Origin: Streptomyces himalayensis subsp. himalayensis
GTDB lineage: Bacteria; Actinomycetota; Actinomycetes; Streptomycetales; Streptomycetaceae
Length of the DNA: 64,000 nt
NCBI RefSeq assembly: GCF_013778455.1
Contig: NZ_JACEHE010000013.1
Location: 62,001 to 126,000 of the forward strand
Direction: 5' to 3'
In this document: in pieces, positions 58,495-64,000 of the stretch
How positions within the stretch are numbered: position 1 is the first letter of the stretch
Layout of the letters: every line of letters begins with the position of its first letter
Notes under the pieces: generated by a model
What the model was told of the DNA's origin: nothing
The model's input: only the letters and a program-made list of their open reading frames with translations
Database searches by the model: none
Program-made: the position numbers and the translations under genes

Positions 58495-58524
58495 ACGCTA
58501 GGGAGCGCCGAGCGGTCGAGTCAA
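58495..58524 (-). promoter_or_regulatory. udh promoter TTGACT-N18-TAGCGT
   Basis: On the minus strand TTGACT (58524-58519) and TAGCGT (58500-58495) are 18 bases apart, about 67 bases before the udh start. GTGCATATACAC, a near-palindrome at about 58467-58478, lies in the leader and may be an operator. Confidence 0.6.
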
Positions 58525-58605
58525 GTATCGGGCGAGCCCTCCGAGGCGTTCCGGAGATCTTCCCAGGATGACGTAAATCCCCCTCTGTCGAGGGGCTTTG
58601 CTCGC

Positions 58606-58635
58606 TTGACCGGCCCCAGGGGGCCGCCTTAGCGT
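58606..58635 (+). promoter_or_regulatory. kdgD promoter TTGACC-N18-TAGCGT
   Basis: TTGACC (58606-58611) and TAGCGT (58630-58635) are spaced 18 bases, about 80 bases before the kdgD start. The elements are the same as those of the divergent udh promoter. Confidence 0.6.
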
Positions 58636-58717
58636 GAGCAGGTTCAGAGATATGGACGTTAATCAGAAACGTGCACGCCAGCGTGTGCATGCCTCAGCGA
58701 CGCCCCAGGGAGAGCCC

Positions 58718-59662
58718 GTGACGTCAGCCCCACTCGCCGCTCGACTCCAGATCCCCAGCGGGCCGCTGTTCTTCCCCGTCACCGCATTCGGCCCCGACGG
58801 CTCCGTGGACCTCGACGTCTACCGCGCCCATGTACGCCGTGGTATCGAGGCGGGTGCGGCCGCCGTCTTCGCCTGCTGCGGCACCGGCGAGTTCCACGCG
58901 CTCACCCCCGAGGAGTTCCAGGCCTGCGTCGCCGCGGCCGTCGAGGAGGCGGCGGGCCGCGTCCCCGTGGTCGCCGGCGCCGGATACGGCACCGCGCTCG
59001 CCGTGCGGTACGCGAAGCTCGCCGAGGAGGCCGGGGCCGACGGACTGCTCGCCATGCCCCCGTACCTCGTCGTCGCCGGGCGCGAAGGGCTTGTGCGGCA
59101 CTACGCGAAGATCGCCGATGCGACCTCGCTGGATGTGATCGTCTACCAGCGCGACAACGCCGTGTTCACGCCGGAGACGGTCGTCAAGCTGGCCCGGCAC
59201 CCGAGGATCTTCGGCCTCAAGGACGGGGTCGGAGACCTCGACCTGATGCAGCGCATCATCAGCGCCGTGCGCCAGGAGCTGCCCGGCCAGGAGTTCCTGT
59301 ACTTCAACGGCCTGCCGACCGCCGAACTCACCGGCCTCGCCTACCGCGGCATCGGCGTCACGCTCTACTCATCGGCCGTCTTCTGCTTCGCACCCGAGAT
59401 CGCGCTCGCCTTCCACAAGGCGCTGAACTCCGGCGACGACGCCACCGCGGACCGCCTCATCGACGGCTTCTACCGCCCCCTCGTCGAACTGCGCAACCAA
59501 GGCCGCGGGTACGCTGTCTCGCTGGTCAAGGCGGGTGTCAGGCTGCGCGGCCTCGACGTGGGCGAGGTACGGCCGCCGCTGCACGAACCCGCCGGAGACC
59601 ACGTCAAGCGCCTCGCCGAGCTGATCGAGCGCGGTTACGCCCTGCTGGAGGACAACGCATGA
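58718..59662 (+). CDS. kdgD: 5-dehydro-4-deoxyglucarate dehydratase
   Basis: A 314-residue member of the DapA/NAL lyase superfamily. Tyr143 (VYQRDN) and Schiff-base Lys168 (FGLKDGVGDLDL) are present. The family-specific IPSGPLFFPVTAF and FACCGTGEFHAL blocks fit KdgD, which turns 5-dehydro-4-deoxyglucarate into 2-oxoglutarate semialdehyde with loss of CO2 and water. GTG 58718 has AGGGAG five bases upstream; the longer frame from 58634 is less likely. It is coupled by ATGA to the unknown gene at 59659. Confidence 0.92.
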   Translation: MTSAPLAARLQIPSGPLFFPVTAFGPDGSVDLDVYRAHVRRGIEAGAAAVFACCGTGEFHALTPEEFQACVAAAVEEAAGRVPVVAGAGYGTALAVRYAKLAEEAGADGLLAMPPYLVVAGREGLVRHYAKIADATSLDVIVYQRDNAVFTPETVVKLARHPRIFGLKDGVGDLDLMQRIISAVRQELPGQEFLYFNGLPTAELTGLAYRGIGVTLYSSAVFCFAPEIALAFHKALNSGDDATADRLIDGFYRPLVELRNQGRGYAVSLVKAGVRLRGLDVGEVRPPLHEPAGDHVKRLAELIERGYALLEDNA

Positions 59663-60867
59663 CGGACCGTCCGAATGACCGTCTGAAGGCCTCCGCGTTC
59701 GTCTACCCCTGGGACGTCATCGGCGACCCGGACGCCGCCGCCCGCATCGCGGACCTCGGTGTCCAGCACGTGACCCTCGCGTCCGCCTACCACTCCACGC
59801 GCGCGTCGACCCCGCGCCATCCGCGCCACCGCATCGTGACCGCCGAGCACGCCGCCGTGCTGTATCCGCCCTCGGCCGAGCGGTGGGAAGGGCGGACTCT
59901 GCGGCCGTACGCGGCAGGGGACTGGGCGCCCGGTGACGCCTTCGGAGAGGCCGCCGAGGCCCTCGCGGCAGCGGGTCTCGACGTGCACACCTGGGTGGTC
60001 CTCGCGCACAACTCCCGCCTGGGCGCCGAGCATCCGAAGACGTCTGTCGTCAACGCCTACGGTGACCGCTACCCCTGGGCGCCCTGTATCGCGCAGCCCG
60101 CCACGCGCGCGTACCTCACCGACCTCGCGGCCGAGGCGGCGGTACGGCCCGGCGCGCGCGGCACCGAGCTGGAGTCGCTGGGCTGGTACGGGCTCGCGCA
60201 CCTGCACGCCCACGACAAGACAGGGGGCGTAGGGCTCGGTGACGCCGAGCAGTATCTGATGTCGCTCTGCTTCTGCCCGTCCTGCCGCGACGGCTATAAG
60301 CAACGGGGGCTGGACCCGGACGAGTTGGCGGCGACCGTCCGGAGCGCCCTGGAACCCGTATGGCGGGGCGCCGCGCCGTCGGAGGCCGGCTGGCCCGCCA
60401 TCGAGAAGCTCCTGGGCGCCGACAGGGCGGCGGCCACGCGCGCGTGGCGCGACGAAACGGCCCGCACGCTCCAGGAGGCCGCGGTCTCGGCGGTACGCGC
60501 TTCCGCCTCCCAGTCGGGTGCGGACGACTTCCAGGTGCTGCTGCACGCGGACCCGGTGCCGTACCACTGCGGGGCGAACGCGGGCGTCGACCCCGCGCAC
60601 GTCCTGTCCGTGGCCGACGGCGTGGTGGTGCCCTGCACAGGCGGTACGGGCCTGCTGGCACCCTTTGCCGAACACCGCGGGGAGCGCGGCGTCCTCGCGG
60701 CCAACTTCACCATCGTGTCGGGCATGGGCGGCAGCCCGGCGACCCTGGCGTCCGACGCGGCCCGCGCGGCCGACGAGGGCGCGACGGAACTGCGGCTGTA
60801 CCACGCGGGGCTGGCGTCGGACGCGGATCTGGAGGCGGTACGAGGAGCGTTGGCGGCGCTGGGCTGA
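59659..60867 (+). CDS. Unrecognised 402-residue protein coupled to kdgD
   Basis: I cannot name a family. There is no signal or membrane segment. The sequence alternates beta strands and helices like a TIM barrel: SAFVYPWDVIGDP, QHVTLASAYHST, LDVHTWVVLAHNSRLG, and LLHADPVPYHCGANAG. Residues near 211-218 form CFCPSC, a possible metal site that also occurs in some uncharacterised barrel hydrolases. The VHTWVVLAHN and HADPVPY segments could hold active-site His and Asp. It overlaps kdgD by ATGA, so it probably acts on a uronate, aldarate or their glycosides. Confidence 0.8.
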   Translation: MTDRPNDRLKASAFVYPWDVIGDPDAAARIADLGVQHVTLASAYHSTRASTPRHPRHRIVTAEHAAVLYPPSAERWEGRTLRPYAAGDWAPGDAFGEAAEALAAAGLDVHTWVVLAHNSRLGAEHPKTSVVNAYGDRYPWAPCIAQPATRAYLTDLAAEAAVRPGARGTELESLGWYGLAHLHAHDKTGGVGLGDAEQYLMSLCFCPSCRDGYKQRGLDPDELAATVRSALEPVWRGAAPSEAGWPAIEKLLGADRAAATRAWRDETARTLQEAAVSAVRASASQSGADDFQVLLHADPVPYHCGANAGVDPAHVLSVADGVVVPCTGGTGLLAPFAEHRGERGVLAANFTIVSGMGGSPATLASDAARAADEGATELRLYHAGLASDADLEAVRGALAALG

Positions 60868-60902
60868 GCAGGCAGACGGCCCAGCGCAAACACGGCGTTC
60901 AC

Positions 60903-60933
60903 GTCTCCCCGTGGCATCGCGCCACGGGGAGAC
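60903..60933. terminator. Bidirectional terminator
   Basis: GTCTCCCCGTGGC pairs perfectly with GCCACGGGGAGAC across ATCGC (13 base pairs). It lies between the convergent unknown gene and phospholipase C. Confidence 0.88.
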
Positions 60934-60967
60934 AGACCTTCACCGGAAACCGGCACCAGGGCGTGGA

Positions 60968-63064
60968 TCAGCCCGACACGCTCGCGCTGCCGTTCTCGAT
61001 GTGCCCCATCAGCCGGCGGCGGAAAGCTCCGTCGCCGTCGACCGTGACCAGCAGGTCGTACCAGCCCTGCGCCGCGGCCGCCGGGTGGACGGCTGCCGCC
61101 GTGGCGCCGGGGGCCACCCGGATGTGCTGGGTGAGACGTTCCGCGTCGGCGTCACTCACATAGGCCCCCGGGCGGATGGTGAAGGTCAGCGCTGACGCCT
61201 TCCTGTTCGTCAGGGTCAGACGTAGCTCGCGGCCGGCCCCGTCGACGGTCGAGGCGACATCCGCGCCGCCCGCCCGCGTACCGGCGAACTCGCGGCGGAA
61301 GCCGTTCGGCCCTGTGACCGTGAAGCGGTAGTCCTCGCTCCGCAGCGGGACGGTCCACGTGCCCCGGTCCACCACATCCAGATGCTGCGGCTCGCTGAAC
61401 TCACCCTCGTACGGGTGCAACTGGAAGTGGACGCTCTCGCTGCCGGTGTTGCTGAGCTCCACGATGACCTGGTCGGACTCGACAGTGCCGCAGGCCTCCG
61501 GCTGGTACGGCAGGGGGCGCGCCGGGCGGATGCCCGGCTCCTGGACGGGCATCCGCTGCGTCTTCGGCGGCTTCGGGCTCCAGCGGCCGGAGAAGGGCGG
61601 GATGGGGCCGGGCTGTTCGACAGCGGGCTGCTCGTGCGCGCCGCCGAAGTCGAAGGCGGCCGTGAGGTCGCCGGTGACCTGGCGGCGCCAGGGGCTGATG
61701 TTGGGCTCCTGCACGCCCGTCCACTTCTCCAGGAACTGCACGACCGAGGTGTGGTCGAAGACCTGCGAGCAGACGAATCCGCCGACGGTCCAGGGCGAGA
61801 TCACGAGCATCGGCACCCGCACGCCGAGGCCGGTGGGCTGTCCCTCCCAGCGCTCGTCGGGGTCGTCGACCGGCGGCGCAGGCGGCGGCACGTGGTCGAA
61901 GAAGCCGTCGTTCTCGTCGTAGTTGAGGAAGACGACGGTCTCGCGCCACACCTCGGGGTGCGAGGCGAGCGCGTCCAGCACCTTGTAGACGATGGAGGCG
62001 CTGTGGATGGGCGAGGAGACACTCGGGTGCTCGGAGTCGATCGCGGACGGCACGATGTAGGAGACCTCGGGCAGCCTGCCCGCGGCCACGTCCCTGGCGA
62101 AGACGTCGGCGAGTGAGCCGGTGGGGTGGCGGCGCAGGCCGCGCTCGAAGAGGCTGCGCTCCTGTGCGCTCAGCGTGGCGACGCCCTCCTCCAGCAGGCC
62201 CAGCAGACGGTCGCGCTCGGCCTGGTCGGCGGTGTCGCGCACCGCTGCGTAGAAGGACTCCATGTAGGTGTGGCCGCCGGTCTTGGCCAGCGCCTTGCGG
62301 GCGATGGCCTTGAAGGTGGCGAAGAACTCCACCTGGTTGTCGGTGAAGTTCTCCCACTCCGTGTACGTCTGCCAGCTGTGGCCCGCCTTCTCCAGGCTCT
62401 CCGGGTAGGTCTCCCAGTCGTAGCCGGGGTGCACGTCCTCGGAGTAGGCGTCGTTGTCGACGGCCCGCAGACCGGTGAGCGGCTCGTAGCCCGTCTTCCC
62501 GCTCCACAGGTGGTTGCGATTGGGGCTGGTCGGGGTCATGCACGACGAGTGGTAGGCGTCGCAGATCGTGAAGGTGTCGGCGAGCTCGTAGTGCAGCGGG
62601 ATGTCGCTGCGGTCGTAGTACGCCATGGTCGCCGGGGTCTTCGCCGGTATCCACTGGTCCGTCCAGCCGTTGTGCCACGCCTGGATGCCGGTCTCCCAGT
62701 CATGGCTGAGGTCCCCGATGTACTGGATGTCCTCCTTCTGCTTCTCGGCGGCGTCGCGTACCGAGAAGGGAAGGACGGCGCTCTTGCGGTCCGGCTGCTC
62801 GAAGACGCTCTTGCCGGATGGCAGCTCGACGGCGTTGCGGTCACCGAAGCCGCGTACGCCCCGCAGCATGCCGAAGTAGTGGTCGAAGGAGCGGTTCTCC
62901 TGCATCAGGATCACCACGTGCTTGATGGCGCTCAGCCCGCCGGCCGGCGGCTCGGCAGCGAGCGCCGCCTGCAGGGACGGCGGCAGCAGCGACCCTGCTG
63001 CCGCGGCGCCGAGCGCGCCGCCGCCGAGCGTGAGAAGGCGTCTGCGTGAGATGTCGCTTCCCAT
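60968..63064 (-). CDS. Tat-exported phosphocholine-type phospholipase C
   Basis: A 698-residue secreted enzyme. The Tat signal is SDISRRRLLTLGGGALGAAA, ending near QAALAAEP. The phosphoesterase domain has HVVILMQENRSFDHYFGML at its start, SSCMTPTSPNRNHLWSG, YIVPSAIDSEHP, LNYDENDGFFDHVPPP and SPWTVGGFVCSQVFDHTSVVQFLE (in parts). Two C-terminal repeats of about 90 residues follow, typical of bacterial non-hemolytic/hemolytic PLCs. It splits phospholipids and may serve phosphate supply. ATG 63064 has GAGGAAAG upstream. No clear PHO box was found. Confidence 0.92.
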   Translation of the reverse strand: MGSDISRRRLLTLGGGALGAAAAGSLLPPSLQAALAAEPPAGGLSAIKHVVILMQENRSFDHYFGMLRGVRGFGDRNAVELPSGKSVFEQPDRKSAVLPFSVRDAAEKQKEDIQYIGDLSHDWETGIQAWHNGWTDQWIPAKTPATMAYYDRSDIPLHYELADTFTICDAYHSSCMTPTSPNRNHLWSGKTGYEPLTGLRAVDNDAYSEDVHPGYDWETYPESLEKAGHSWQTYTEWENFTDNQVEFFATFKAIARKALAKTGGHTYMESFYAAVRDTADQAERDRLLGLLEEGVATLSAQERSLFERGLRRHPTGSLADVFARDVAAGRLPEVSYIVPSAIDSEHPSVSSPIHSASIVYKVLDALASHPEVWRETVVFLNYDENDGFFDHVPPPAPPVDDPDERWEGQPTGLGVRVPMLVISPWTVGGFVCSQVFDHTSVVQFLEKWTGVQEPNISPWRRQVTGDLTAAFDFGGAHEQPAVEQPGPIPPFSGRWSPKPPKTQRMPVQEPGIRPARPLPYQPEACGTVESDQVIVELSNTGSESVHFQLHPYEGEFSEPQHLDVVDRGTWTVPLRSEDYRFTVTGPNGFRREFAGTRAGGADVASTVDGAGRELRLTLTNRKASALTFTIRPGAYVSDADAERLTQHIRVAPGATAAAVHPAAAAQGWYDLLVTVDGDGAFRRRLMGHIENGSASVSG

Positions 63065-63240
63065 GGTGTCTTTCCTCAGGGGGTGCGGTGGGTGGGCGTG
63101 GACGGTTCGGGTGATCCGGCACGCCGGGGGGCGCCGCAAGCCAACTGTCCGGACATGACATCCAGGTAGCCGTGAGGTGGTGGGCGCCCGCATCCGTGGG
63201 GCCGAACTGCCGAGTCTGGGACCCGAGCCGGGTTGTCCGG

Positions 63241-64000
63241 TCAGTCGCCTCGCCTGAGCAGGACGGTCGCCGTCACCGCGCCCGCCGTGCCCAGCACCGG
63301 CAGGAGCACAAGGTGGTCCAGGATCGCGATGAGGCCGGCGCCAAGGGCCAGGCCCACCGCGTTCGGGGTGAAGACCAGGGTGTTGGCGGTGGCCGTGGCG
63401 CGCCCGAGCAGTGTGTCCGGTGTCTCTCGCTGGACCGCCGTCAGCGCCGCGATCAGTACGCAGGGCAGACCGAGGCCGATAGCGGCGCTGGAGGCCAGAG
63501 CCACCGCGTCGTAAGGCAGCGCGCGGAGCGCAACGGCTGCCGCGAACAGGGCGATGCCCGCCGCGGCGAACCGCCGCTCGCCGAGGCGGCGCATCAGCGC
63601 CCCCGAGGCGAGCCCGATGACGACCGAGCCAACCCCCTGTACGGCGTAGAGCAACCCCACGTACGCGGGGGAGTGGCCGAGCCCCTCGTCGGCCACTGCG
63701 AAGATCGCCGCGCCGTTGAAGCCTGCGAGGAGCATCGTCACGCCGCCTGCGACGACGAGGGGCCGCAGCCGTACGTGGCGACACAGGTACCGAGCGCCCT
63801 CCGCCGTCTGCGCCCACCAGCCGGTTGTGGGGCGCGTCGGCCGGGTCTCCCGTACCCGCAGCAGCGCGTACAGACCCGCGGCCAGCGCGAACGTGACCGC
63901 GTCCAGCAGGGCGACGGCCGGGCCTCCGTACACCGCGAAGAGGCCCGCTCCGGCGAGCGGCGCGACCAGTTTCACGCCCTCGTTGGCGGTCGTCCGCAGA
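63241..64000 (-). CDS. MFS exporter, N-terminal part outside the window
   Basis: The frame runs from the stop at 63241 to the window edge, so about 253 C-terminal residues are present. The GTG at 63975 is internal: upstream codons continue TTANEG before VKLVAPLAGAGLF. This matches the MFS_3/enterobactin-exporter-like family, where an xANxxxxxVxPxxxG helix is helix 5. Seven or eight helices are seen. The cargo is unknown. The 176-base gap to phospholipase C has no gene. Confidence 0.85.
   Translation of the reverse strand, partial: LRTTANEGVKLVAPLAGAGLFAVYGGPAVALLDAVTFALAAGLYALLRVRETRPTRPTTGWWAQTAEGARYLCRHVRLRPLVVAGGVTMLLAGFNGAAIFAVADEGLGHSPAYVGLLYAVQGVGSVVIGLASGALMRRLGERRFAAAGIALFAAAVALRALPYDAVALASSAAIGLGLPCVLIAALTAVQRETPDTLLGRATATANTLVFTPNAVGLALGAGLIAILDHLVLLPVLGTAGAVTATVLLRRGD

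Overview
The window is high-GC actinobacterial chromosome, most probably Streptomyces. The signs are near-universal G/C in third codon positions, GTG and TTG starts, many starts without a ribosome-binding site, a mycothiol-type maleylpyruvate isomerase, the opcA gene beside zwf, and the sufR-B-D-(Rieske)-C-S-U order. I saw no rRNA, tRNA, CRISPR array, insertion sequence, integrase or replication origin.

Layout. (1) 1-6605: the end of a sugar-binding lipoprotein, then a GH13 alpha-glucosidase with its own ABC importer (binding protein and two permeases). (2) 6672-13308, minus strand: tkt-tal-zwf-opcA-pgl, the oxidative and non-oxidative pentose phosphate operon. (3) 13660-18004: heme O/A synthesis (ctaB, ctaA) around an amidohydrolase and two small unknown proteins. 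(4) 18118-24592: a complete gentisate (3-hydroxybenzoate) catabolic island, with monooxygenase, mycothiol-dependent maleylpyruvate isomerase, fumarylpyruvate hydrolase, gentisate dioxygenase, IclR regulator and an MFS aromatic-acid importer. (5) 24762-26476: an ABC-2 type exporter. (6) 26807-33405: the SUF iron-sulfur assembly operon under SufR, with an iron-box-like site upstream. (7) 33548-38476: a VOC protein, a repeat-rich membrane protein, an SMR/TetR pair, and an HxlR-peroxiredoxin fusion facing an MFS exporter. (8) 38566-43998: dapD, a SigE-type sigma factor with a membrane partner, a frameshifted dapA, and a holin-like/DUF3618 pair. (9) 44188-50576: a secreted nuclease, a Tat-exported PhoX-type phosphatase with a PHO-box-like site, and small proteins. 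(10) 50763-58428, minus: a TerD protein, a zinc dehydrogenase, a sugar ABC importer, a DeoR regulator and uronate dehydrogenase, divergent from (11) 58718-60867: KdgD and an unknown partner. (12) 60968-64000: a Tat-exported phospholipase C and a truncated MFS gene.

How parts work together. Regions 1, 10 and 11 import and break down sugars, with 10 and 11 suggesting oxidation of uronates through aldarates to 2-oxoglutarate semialdehyde; the aldarate dehydratase and the final dehydrogenase are not in the window. Region 2 supplies NADPH and pentoses. Regions 3 and 6 build heme A and Fe-S cofactors. Phosphatase, nuclease and phospholipase look like secreted phosphate scavengers.

The most interesting leads are: the HxlR-PrxQ fusion regulator with an operator in its divergent promoter; two matching ATTCCGC-N3-GNGGAAC sites in the gentisate island; a SufR-type CAAC-N6-GTTG box and a 15/19 iron box before suf; an Ig-like domain inserted in a sugar permease where E. 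coli MalF has its P2 loop; paired operators before the SMR/TetR operon; matched divergent promoters before udh and kdgD; and an unrecognised 402-residue protein tied to uronate breakdown. All motif matches were found by eye.
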